Below, one piece after another: positions 49,601 through 54,740 of a stretch of 64,000 nucleotides of DNA (the stretch's first letter is position 1; each line of letters opens with the position of its first letter). The notes under the pieces were generated by a model. It made no database searches, was not told the origin of the DNA, and saw nothing but the letters and a program-made list of their open reading frames with translations. The translations under genes were made by a program, and so were the position numbers. Location of the stretch: NCBI RefSeq assembly GCF_001949145.1, contig NW_019091486.1, forward strand, positions 107,012 to 171,011, read 5' to 3'. Origin of the DNA: Acanthaster planci (taxonomy: Eukaryota; Echinodermata; Asteroidea; Valvatida; Acanthasteridae).

Positions 49601-52600
49601 TCCAGCGTATGTTTGTTTTCTCACGGTGTCTTTCCAGCTAATTACGTATGCACTCATCACGCCCCCATTCGGTGACCTTCATTCACTTGACCTTCTGCTT
49701 CATTTCAATCTTTTTTTCTTTTCTCTCTCTCCGTTTTGTTTTTCACACTTTATGTTTTCTGCACTCATTCATACCATGCACAGAGAAACCTTCCAGCACT
49801 GCACAAGGTAAACAGCGCGACTTACACTGACCAAAAAAAAAAAAAAATACCAAGCAAACATTGCATAAACCGACGATATATACTGTTGAGATATCATTTG
49901 CCTGTAGGCTTTTCTCCGTTGAAATCTGACACCGCAGGTAAACATCTACGGCGTTGGTTTTCTACGGTTTTCTTTGTGACCATTCTTTATGATCAATCAA
50001 CTCAAATCACAAATTACGTGTATGATTATTTGAAAGACCGTTTGTCGAATGCAGTACCAAATACTCAAAGAAATCGTCAGTGCAAGTCGCAAGGTACGCT
50101 TTAATTTCTTGTACATGCCCTACTCAATCATTTTGCATCGTGTCGAGCTTGTTTCTCACTTCATAGCCATGTTTAGATGATTTGTCGATTCATGTCAAAG
50201 TGCTTTTAAGCAGTCGTCTATTTTATTAGGGCTTACCACGTATTCGATTGACATGCATGTGATCTGTAATGTATTTGGTTGATTTCAGGATGCCTGTTTT
50301 TGAATGAATTTATTTTGCTTTCCCTTTAGTGCCATTCTTCGAAATGGCTAAAGCACACCCATTGAGTTTCAACTACGCCCTCTGTTGAATAAATTCAAGT
50401 AGAACTGTAGCAAAGCAGGTATGGGCTGCTTGTGTTTTGTTCATGCGCAGTATGCACACATCCATTTTTTTTCGTTACTTGATCGTTATCAGTTTATCTC
50501 AGGACATTTCACAGAGCAGTAGGCCCATAATACAGCAATATTAAATCACTAGAGCGCTATTCCAGGGCGTGTGGGTGTTGAATTAGTTTCCTAAAGGCTG
50601 GCGCACAAACATGGATGCGCCCAGCAGGTTTTACTTTGCACGACGGTTTACCTCTGGTAATTTAAAATAGATCCGGATCTCACAACGATTAAACGCTAGT
50701 GCCTGATAAAACTGCTAAATTCTACAAGGATCCTTGGCAAATATAGACTGAGCCAAAGAGATCCTGCTACTGCAATGGCAGCACACCCATGCGAATACTC
50801 ATTTTTAAAAAATGAGGCGCGCAGTCACACAAGTCACAACATCGTGTTTGTAGATACGGTATTCAACGCGCGCGTTTATTACCTACGAGCAGGATTGGTG
50901 CCACAGCAATAAGGGTAACTATTGCGAGACAAGCTCGATCAGTCCACCACAGGTCGACATGCCTAGCAATCGAGATAAGTTGTTGCCTGGCTTATGTTAC
51001 CGAGGGAAGTCAGTCAGCGGTCGACGAAATTGTCGCTGATCGAACTTGACCCTGGCAGAGGTAGGCTTTTGATATGCCTTTTTTCGAATCCACCGATCGC
51101 GAACACAAATGACTTTGCTTGTATGCTCACTTCCTTTTCTCACATTTTCGCCGGTTGCAGTCAATACATGGTTGACAACGACAGCTGCCGCAAAGAAAAC
51201 GATTGCTGTAAGAGGTATGGTGTTTGGTTTTTAATTTGTGGTTACTCAATAGTTTTTAAATTATCCGTCTCTTTGTTGTCTATTTATTTTGTTTGTTTTT
51301 TTTGTTTGTTTTGTTTGAGCTTTACGTATTGTTTAGTGTTTTTGGATTTTGTTTTGTTTTTCTTTGATTTGCTTTTGTTTTCTTTTTATCAAGTTTGTTG
51401 TTTTTGACACAAGACTGCTGTTAAGAAGAAATGTTTACAGTTTAACATAGTCAAAAATTAACTAGAAGCCAATATCATGTCTCTACTTAAGGAAGCCTTC
51501 TTAATGTTTGGGTTCTATAATTATCATCTCATTTACTGCAATGTTATTGGCATGGTGGAGTCAACAGACTAAATAGTTATCATTCAGTTTATTTATTCCC
51601 TTTCTTGCATTTCGGACAGAACTAACTACTGCTTCAGCAAACCGAGGTATAACACTATCCTCCATTTTATAGTGAGGGATTATAATCATAACTATGCATG
51701 TTTCCTTTTTTCTTCACAACGTGCCCCGTCAAAGTGTGACCCTCACCAAGATGTAACCACGGCAGGACTCACATTTTGTCCAAGCACTTTTTTTTTACAA
51801 CTTTGTCATATTTAGTCGAAAGAAATATCACTGTGATGCATTGCACGTCAGCATTTCTGGTCTCCTTTTTCTTTCTTTCATTTTTTTGTTTTTAAATGCT
51901 CATCGTTTATTAATATTTACTTAGGACCTGTGGCGTAATAAAGAGGGCTTGTAGCTCCGATAGTGTCGTGGATCAAATACAAGCAGGTGTCGTAACCCGT
52001 TGAGAGTCCCTTTACCCCCACGTGCCTCTCACCAAACGGGAGTAAACGGGTAACTGTGGTGGCGGATACGGTAATTGCACGGTGCAGTTTGCGCCTGAAG
52101 CGGCAACATCGGGGTAGTACACTCCTTAATCAGTAAAGGCAATTGACTGTGTGAGCCAAATGAGCAGGGATGGTGATAACAATAAAAATGTGGCATGCAA
52201 AGTTCACGTTTAAACCCGGAATAGAGATATCTCTATTCCTAATAGAGATATCTCTGTTCCTAATAGGGATATCTCTGTTCCTAATAGAGATATCTCTATT
52301 CCTAATAGAGATATCTCTATTCCTGATAGAGATATCTCTAATAGCGAAGTTTCCGCTTCTGAGGTCAGCAGGTCGCCCTCGAAGTTTTGTGTGGAATTGA
52401 AAATCTATTATCTTGAGGGCCAGGGGCTTTTAGGAATAGAGGAATTTGTATTAGTAATAGAGATATCTCTATTGGGAAAAAGATATATGTTAACTTCGCA
52501 CACCATAAAAATACTGACGCCATTGAATGACTTTCTTTCACTTCATGTTTTCCTTGTCCACAAACAGTTGTGTACATGTACACTCAGGGTAGTACAGTAT

Positions 52601-53166
52601 GAAAAACAATTGTAACAAAACAGGACAAGTTCGTGAGAACTGGGAATCGGAGAGGACCGGAAGCAGACATTATTTTTGATTGCGGAACCAAAGAGAGAGA
52701 TTTGTGAACACAAGGTCACTTTCACCGTATACTGTGCTCTATTTCAAATTACATAGGACTATGTGGGAAAGAGCAGAACAAGACTTCATTTTCTATCCAT
52801 TACGACAGTGCATGGTTCCACGAAATATTTAGGTACCAAACGCAAGTCACATTACATATTGGTCCAAGAGGCAACGACTTGGGCATGTGTGCCACATAGC
52901 ACCGCTTCTAAAGAATTCTACTTCTGGTAGTTTGTGCTGCACTACCTAGCTCAACTTTACTCAAATGATTCAAATTTATAAGTTTAAATGAAATTTCCTT
53001 TCAAGTAGTCCTTGGCATGCCTTCTAACACAAATACTTTCCTCGTGTCATTTTCTGTTACAGCCAGCTTCGAGCCGTGGAAGAGTGCTGGATCCTCACAA
53101 CACTGCGCATGCACAGAGACTGTCATCTTCATCGCAGCCCTGTGGATACTACTCAGATCTTCGTAG
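10543..53166 (+). CDS. Gene span: Klingon/Lachesin/IgLON-like Ig-superfamily cell-surface protein (3 Ig + FN3, GPI-anchored; alternative exons)
   Basis: Multi-exon gene assembled from reading frames, splice consensus and phase. Core exons: 10543-10606, 34662-34802, 36343-36522, 39354-39492, 40795-40964, 42148-42310, 46289-46389, 47385-47548, 48645-48852, 53063-53166. They total 1434 nt, 477 codons plus stop, with every junction in phase. Product: signal peptide, V-type Ig1, Ig2, Ig3 (each split by an intron between its two cysteine-bearing halves), one FN3 domain, then a C-terminal GPI signal. Three Ig plus one FN3 plus GPI matches Drosophila Klingon; Ig1 (YLCQVNTLP near the F strand) also resembles Lachesin/IgLON proteins. 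These families act in homophilic or heterophilic adhesion at the outer membrane face. Optional pieces: two alternative-looking exons in intron 1 (19890, 22353), a transmembrane terminal exon (37538-37659) and four stalk microexons (49784-51646). Identity of the fold is firm; exact family and isoforms are inferred. Confidence 0.85.
15224..15348. mobile_element. Palindromic MITE-like element
   Basis: About 125 bp with imperfect terminal inverted repeats (TAAGGCTGCATCCGAA on the left; the right end is TTTCGGACACGGCCTCA, its near-complement) and an inner inverted repeat (GAGCTAGGTCTA against TAGACCTAGCCGTAGCTC). It can fold into one long hairpin. No coding capacity; a non-autonomous DNA element is the likeliest reading. 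Confidence 0.6.
15439..15586. mobile_element. MITE with about 28-bp terminal inverted repeats
   Basis: Starts CTATACCTCGTAAGGCGGGG and ends CCCCGATTTACGAGGTATAG; the ends are near-perfect inverted repeats over about 28 bp enclosing about 90 bp of unique sequence. No transposase frame. It lies 90 bp from the previous element, so this intron segment is an insertion hot spot. Confidence 0.7.
16306..16462 (+). CDS. Possible isolated exon, function unknown
   Basis: Acceptor ATCCTTCCCCAG and donor AAT|GTAAGG bracket an open frame of 52 codons (TTWETNSLLKGQDDPQDISC near the start). Phase is 2 in, 0 out, which does not fit the phase-1 junctions of the Ig gene. It could belong to a nested gene or be chance. 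No domain recognised. Confidence 0.3.
19890..20051 (+). CDS. Ig gene alternative exon A (candidate half-Ig exon)
   Basis: 162-nt phase 1-1 exon bounded by CTACTGAAAG and G|GTACGG. It contains VVGTTVFP, SLKCLYRVL, PGWFMGRC and an N-glycosylation sequon (NAS). It is clearly related to the exon at 22353: aligned with one single-residue gap they share G-T...P......KCL..[VM]L...S..PGW[FY][MV]G.C..A. A Cys followed 15 residues later by Trp fits strands B and C of an Ig domain. Since both ends are phase 1, it can replace the exon at 34662 and join the second half of Ig1 at 36343. It could instead be part of a different domain or gene. Confidence 0.58.
20052..22352 (+). other. Intron between alternative exons A and B
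   Basis: About 2.3 kb. The only other open frame worth noting is on the minus strand near 21.4-21.7 kb (listed separately). The rest shows no exon or recognisable repeat. Confidence 0.35.
21403..21672 (-). other. Open frame of uncertain coding status
   Basis: A minus-strand frame open for about 90 codons (contains DVVIAFMQRTMAKLGRLGLD) in locally GC-rich DNA inside the Ig gene intron. The opposite strand is open over nearly the same stretch, which weakens the case for coding on either strand. No domain recognised. Confidence 0.2.
22353..22496 (+). CDS. Ig gene alternative exon B (candidate half-Ig exon)
   Basis: 144-nt phase 1-1 exon with acceptor TCTGTTCGTCAG and donor ATAG|GTATGG. It encodes WVIGTATVPEDHLTVKCLAK, a sequon (NTS) and PGWYVGEC. 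It is a paralogue of the exon at 19890 and is nearly the length of the Ig1 exon at 34662 (141 nt). LTVKC followed 14 residues later by W reads as Ig strands B and C. It lacks the YxC motif of strand F, so on its own it is half a domain. Inclusion as an alternative to the 34662 exon is inferred from phase. Confidence 0.62.
27887..28093. mobile_element. MITE-like element with GGGTGTTA/TAACACC ends
   Basis: About 205 bp with GGGGTGTTAC at the left and TTTTTAACACCAC at the right, and repeated internal GTGTTA and AACACCC motifs in both orientations. Similar motifs form the element at 33.16 kb. No coding capacity. Confidence 0.45.
29183..29262 (+). CDS. Possible exon with MAM-domain-like start
   Basis: After TTTCGCACAG the frame is open and reads IINDVDCDFKMAKTEGLCES then LQDDFQ before a weak donor (CAG|GTTGGT). 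MAM domains typically begin C-[DN]-F-E...LC.W.QD..DDFDW, so the resemblance is specific, but the tryptophans are missing and no continuation exon was found. Phase 0-0 does not fit the Ig gene. It may be a decayed or foreign exon. Confidence 0.25.
33159..33255. mobile_element. Short palindromic element (TTGGTGTTAATTTA ends)
   Basis: Left end TTGGTGTTAATTTATCAGAG is mirrored by CTCTGATTACACC and TTAAATTAACACCA at the right. It folds on itself and shares the GGTGTTA motif with the element at 27.9 kb. Confidence 0.5.
34662..34802 (+). CDS. Ig gene exon C: first half of Ig domain 1
   Basis: Acceptor TCTCTCATCAG, donor AT|GTGAGC, phase 1-1, 141 nt. It encodes SFISRYEGDDVLLSCTVKDK with the B-strand Cys and then VSWTFLG with the C-strand Trp, the canonical first half of a V-type Ig domain. 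It joins the exon at 36343 to complete the domain. Confidence 0.88.
34883..35015. repeat. Dispersed repeat family 1, copy 1
   Basis: Contains GTGTCCGTGAAAGTGAAACG, GTACGCAACGC and GTACATATGGAAAG in the same order as at 59541-59690. Probably a MITE. It lies in the intron after the first Ig1 exon. Confidence 0.6.
36343..36522 (+). CDS. Ig gene: second half of Ig domain 1
   Basis: Acceptor TTTTATTGTCCAG, donor G|GTAAGT, phase 1-1, 180 nt. It encodes strands D-G: RFKIESDGNSTYNLRITGIM, then RDDQGKYLCQVNTLP with the DxGxYxC motif and the F-strand Cys, ending LNITLQVV. This is very close in pattern to Lachesin, neurotrimin and other IgLON first domains. From here the transcript can continue to Ig2 at 39354 or, by phase, to the transmembrane terminal exon at 37538. 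Confidence 0.9.
37538..37659 (+). CDS. Ig gene alternative terminal exon: transmembrane anchor
   Basis: After CACTATGATAG a phase-1 frame encodes DDAVATNENSGGGYA, a hydrophobic span (LVLLQVAVATCFVLMCVIAV), RRVCL and a TAA at 37659. A polar linker, about 20 hydrophobic residues and a basic stop-transfer end is a type I membrane anchor with a five-residue tail; the Cys in it could be acylated. Joined to 36522 it gives a 168-residue single-Ig membrane protein (507 nt including stop, in phase). The acceptor's pyrimidine tract is weak and I see no canonical AATAAA close downstream (AATAAG near 37,807), so use of this exon is inferred. Confidence 0.6.
37964..38350 (-). pseudogene. Retroelement-like ORF remnant with zinc-knuckle/finger motif
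   Basis: An open frame of 128 codons, antisense in an intron of the Ig gene, ending with QLRRKGAAAAEKLS and FTCGKCGRQFSDLINC. This resembles the C-terminal tail of LINE-type elements (basic stretch, then F-C-x2-CGR), with the distal His residues lost. It is probably a fossil fragment; a small host gene is less likely. Confidence 0.35.
38826..39032. mobile_element. MITE with CAGTGGTGTA/TACACCATTG ends
   Basis: Left end CAGTGGTGTAACTG and right end TATACACCATTG are imperfect inverted repeats; the interior is rich in GCCCCC runs. Same style as the element at 59.0 kb. Confidence 0.5.
39354..39492 (+). CDS. Ig gene: first half of Ig domain 2
   Basis: Acceptor ATGCACTGGACAG, donor CG|GTAGGA; phase 1 in, 2 out. 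It encodes VAPEILGIFP, a loop with a sequon (NES) and DDVMLTCQAVGSPEPR, the B-strand Cys and the G-x-P-x-P turn typical of I-set domains. Confidence 0.85.
40795..40964 (+). CDS. Ig gene: second half of Ig domain 2
   Basis: Acceptor TTTGATTTGTTAG; phase 2 in, 1 out (T|GTGAGT). It begins ITWRFM (C-strand Trp) and encodes SATLSIPNIKREQAGVYTCT then AENGY and WITINVQ, an I-set Ig second half with YxC and the AxNxx turn. A sequon (NTS) is present. Confidence 0.88.
42148..42310 (+). CDS. Ig gene: first half of Ig domain 3
   Basis: Acceptor TTCCTTCTCCAAG, donor CT|GTAAGT; phase 1 in, 2 out. It encodes KPEVVADE, a stretch with RQLRCQVKAIPPATFTWIKD (B-strand Cys and C-strand Trp) and NELLSGRDVSLKSKM. 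An I-set pattern. Confidence 0.85.
42311..46288 (+). other. Intron within Ig domain 3
   Basis: About 4 kb. It carries the antisense LINE remnant at 44.4-45.7 kb; the remainder is AT-rich with no supported exon. A 63-codon minus-strand frame near 45.95-46.14 kb may be part of the same element or chance. Confidence 0.45.
44395..45700 (-). mobile_element. Degenerate LINE-type retrotransposon (reverse transcriptase fragment)
   Basis: Read on the minus strand in several interrupted frames: an SDHN-like endonuclease end near 45.6 kb, the linker with ADTFNKYFINIGSSIASKIP (near 45.1 kb), then the RT domain with GFRSNHSTDMALSEFV and GVFIDLSKAFDTFN (near 44.45 kb). These are standard CR1/L2/Jockey-type motifs. 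The copy stops right after the first RT catalytic block, has frameshifts and is dead. It is inserted antisense in the Ig gene. Confidence 0.8.
46289..46389 (+). CDS. Ig gene: second half of Ig domain 3
   Basis: Acceptor GCTGCATAG, donor G|GTAAGG; phase 2 in, 1 out, 101 nt. It encodes FVLVSVNPEADYGVYRCQAT then NMLGTSEDVIEVS, the ADxGxYxC F strand and the N-x-x-G turn of an I-set Ig domain. Confidence 0.88.
47385..47548 (+). CDS. Ig gene: first half of FN3 domain
   Basis: Acceptor TCTAATTTAATTAAG, donor CAG|GTGAGA; phase 1 in, 0 out. It encodes REPKIVSDP, HSYKLVWVMGS (strand B/C Trp) and PIDGYTLSYYGWWFQ, matching the P-I-x-x-Y-x-x-x-Y strand of fibronectin type III domains. Confidence 0.82.
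48645..48852 (+). CDS. Ig gene: second half of FN3 domain
   Basis: Acceptor GTTAATCCTCCAG, donor G|GTGAGT; phase 0 in, 1 out. It encodes SYVLRDLKSNVPYVAILRGY then NRYGDGD, the L-x-x-L...Y...R-x-x-N-x-x-G-x-G signature of FN3 strands E-G. Phase 1 at its end allows it to join any stalk microexon or the GPI exon directly. Confidence 0.86.
49205..49515 (+). repeat. Dispersed repeat family 2, copy 1
   Basis: Shares, in the same order and orientation, the blocks GCGCGTTTTCC, TTTCAAATGACC, GATAAGGAGTGT and ATGGGCCAAAATA with 61470-61775. No coding capacity. It lies in the intron after the FN3 exons. Confidence 0.6.
49784..49807 (+). CDS. Ig gene stalk microexon 1 (24 nt)
   Basis: Acceptor ATACCATGCACAG and donor CAAG|GTAAAC bracket a phase 1-1 exon encoding (E)KPSSTAQ. 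Short, Ser/Thr-rich, in frame with the flanking phase-1 exons. Inclusion is inferred. Confidence 0.5.
49908..49937 (+). CDS. Ig gene stalk microexon 2 (30 nt)
   Basis: Acceptor TTGCCTGTAG, donor GCAG|GTAAAC, phase 1-1, encoding (G)FSPLKSDTA. It lies 100 nt after microexon 1. Confidence 0.5.
51161..51214 (+). CDS. Ig gene stalk microexon 3 (54 nt)
   Basis: Acceptor TTTTCGCCGGTTGCAG, donor AGAG|GTATGG, phase 1-1, encoding (V)NTWLTTTAAAKKTIAVR, a Thr/Ala-rich stalk. Both this exon and microexon 4 could also be read phase 2-2, giving a Cys-rich peptide (DSCRKENDCCKR then TNYCFSKPR), but no phase-2 partner exon exists in the model. Confidence 0.5.
51620..51646 (+). CDS. Ig gene stalk microexon 4 (27 nt)
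   Basis: Acceptor GCATTTCGGACAG, donor CGAG|GTATAA, phase 1-1, encoding (E)LTTASANR. With the other three microexons it adds 45 residues in total between FN3 and the GPI signal. Confidence 0.45.
51926..52140 (+). mobile_element. tRNA-derived SINE
   Basis: Begins TGTGGCGTAATAAAG (A-box-like) and, after the expected spacing, has GTCGTGGATCAAATAC (B-box-like, GGTTCRANTCC type), followed by an unrelated body of about 150 bp. The head resembles a degenerate tRNA gene. It lies in the last intron of the Ig gene. Confidence 0.5.
52219..52341. repeat. Tandem array of a 21-bp palindromic unit
   Basis: About six copies of a 21-bp unit, TAGAGATATCTCTATTCCTAA with small variants (one AGGGATATCTCT). The 12-bp core AGAGATATCTCT is a perfect palindrome. 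A lone extra copy occurs at about 52456-52472. The repetitive plus-strand open frame here (EISLFLI repeated) is a by-product. Confidence 0.85.
53063..53166 (+). CDS. Ig gene terminal exon: GPI-anchor signal
   Basis: Acceptor TTTTCTGTTACAG; phase 1 in. It encodes ASFEPWKSAGSSQHCACTE followed by TVIFIAALWILLRSS and a TAG at 53164. Small residues (SAGSS) then a short hydrophobic end with nothing after it is the classic GPI-attachment signal and agrees with Klingon/Lachesin/IgLON proteins being GPI-linked. Joined to 48852 it closes a 477-residue protein. Confidence 0.78.
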
Positions 53167-54226
53167 TTAGTTGTATCGTACAAACAAGTTCCCCTAAGAG
53201 TTTAATTTAAAAACACTATAGTCGAAATCGACATGTAACTTCGAGGTCTAGAATCACGTTTCATACTTGACTTATTTCCCCTCAACGCGAAGGTTACGGC
53301 CTACAGGCATTGACTTTTGACACTCAACATATTTTCGTTCGATACATGCTCAAAAAATTGGATGAAAAGGATGCAGGAAGTTAGTACGTCTTACTTTTCC
53401 ACTAGTAGCTGATTTGCTAAAGAAGTGCATAAGAAATGATAGCATATCAACATAGGTGAAATCAGCACTATCTTTATAATCCAAGGAGACCCTTTAACAA
53501 TATGCCTATTGCACTCACACGTCCGTGATCTTGACACTTGCGTGCATTTGGCGTATCGTATTTGTTTTTGTTTTTGGTACTCACCGAATAGGTGCGCCAT
53601 AAGCGCACGAGTATGTGCGCGTTTGACGCAGGACGCGCGTTTATACCAGCTTGTATGGTCTTTGCGTACACGCAGAACGCATGCATGCAAGAACCCACTT
53701 GTAACCACCCGTCTTTCTTTCGCCGATTGGGGGTGCACTTGAGCTCAGGGCGGATTAGTTAAAGGGGCATGTAATGTGCACGTGTCACTGGTCCTTCAAC
53801 GGTGAGCCACCACAGTAAAGAGGCTGCTAATTCCTGTTGTCGAATTAAACTGTAGGTTTATGTTTGATGTACTTCACATCTCTGCACATTGCCTTTTGAG
53901 GTACGGTGTCCTAGTGGTGTTGGATAAACAGTTTGACAGCAGCAGGAGGTCCTTCAATTAATCCAAGCCAGTTTTGGAATACCGTTTATTTTCTAAAAAT
54001 TGTCTGAATATGGTGTTAAGGTTAATGGAAAAAATACGGCACATGAAGAAAATACGAATTTTTGAAGTATCAAAAACGCTATCACATATCCTTAAAACTG
54101 CTAGAGGGAAAATCAAAGCATTCTGAAATTCTGCTTCTTTGTACATTTTGACCTTTGCTCTAAAACTACTCTAAAATGCATTAGACTTATAAACTAACCC
54201 TTTGACACCTGAGCTAAAACAGGTTG
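53167..54226 (+). other. 3' flank of the Ig gene
   Basis: No open frame of interest. The 3' UTR probably lies here, but I could not identify a canonical AATAAA soon after the stop. A GC-rich stretch at 53.5-53.7 kb rich in GCGCAC/GTGCGC looks repeat-like. Confidence 0.35.
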
Positions 54227-54228
54227 AT

Positions 54229-54316
54229 AAATAATAATAATAATAATTGATATTAATTTATTCATTCATAAAGCGCAAATTGTATATAGATAGTTCAAAT
54301 GCGCTGTACAATGAAG
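54229..54316 (-). mobile_element. 3' tail of a SINE/LINE-like repeat
   Basis: On the minus strand: TGTACAGCGCATTTGAACTA, then TTTGCGCTTTATGAATGAAT and an (ATT)n tail. The 'GTACAGCGC...AAGCGC...TTTAT + (ATT)n' form is a widespread 3' end in marine invertebrate genomes. It abuts the coding-like exon at 54327. Confidence 0.55.
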
Positions 54317-54326
54317 ACATTAAGCG

Positions 54327-54588
54327 TCACTGAATCAGCTCCAGATCATAACCTTCACTCTGTGTTGGAAACATGGAGTTGTTTTCCGTTACATGAGAAA
54401 TTACAAGCTGCCATGGGCCATCTAACACTATATGTACATGTATATAATGTGGAAATGTAAATGGTTGACTTCCCAGCTGCAAGTCGCTACCGTGCTCATG
54501 CAATAGCGCCACCACTGCTGGAACCAGGCGCTGCATTAGCCATTGCCAGAGGATATCAAGAGTTACCAATTGGAAGGGGCTGGAGATT
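54327..54588 (-). CDS. Coding-like terminal exon, family unknown
   Basis: After acceptor TTGTGTTTTCAG (minus strand) the frame is open to a TGA at 54327: ISSPFQLVTLDILWQWLMQR, LVPAVVALLHEHGSDLQLGS, then HIVLDGPWQLVISHVTENNS and a final GYDLELIQ. Balanced amphipathic composition and good codon texture suggest real coding. An AATAAA (minus strand, about 54,260) lies 65 nt downstream, within the repeat tail. The acceptor is phase 2, which does not fit the phase of the secreted-protein gene upstream at 57.6 kb, so it probably belongs to another gene whose 5' exons I could not find. Family not recognised. Confidence 0.45.
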
Positions 54589-54740
54589 CTGAAAACACAA
54601 TGTGGGCCCCGAGAAATTGAAATCGGGATAATGGAAATAGAACTAAAAAACAAGGGAAAAAAAACCCCAAAAAAAAGGCATCGGTATGAATCGGCGATAA
54701 AAGCTCTTAGTCCTTTTGAATAATATGTTGCACACTGCAT

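Noticed and set aside
50071-50093. Possible further microexon between stalk exons 2 and 3
   Set aside because: 23 nt long; it does not keep the phase 1-1 scheme with any reasonable donor.
50330-50389. Possible alternative terminal exon after CCCTTTAG (PFFEMAKAHPLSFNYALC, stop)
   Set aside because: Phase fits, but there is no anchor or stalk character and no poly(A) signal close by.
52170-52400. Repetitive protein (EISLFLI repeated)
   Set aside because: Simply the translation of the 21-bp palindromic tandem array.
53474-53742. Overlapping open frames on both strands in GC-rich DNA
   Set aside because: Both strands open because of repetitive GCGCAC-type sequence; no domain or splice context.
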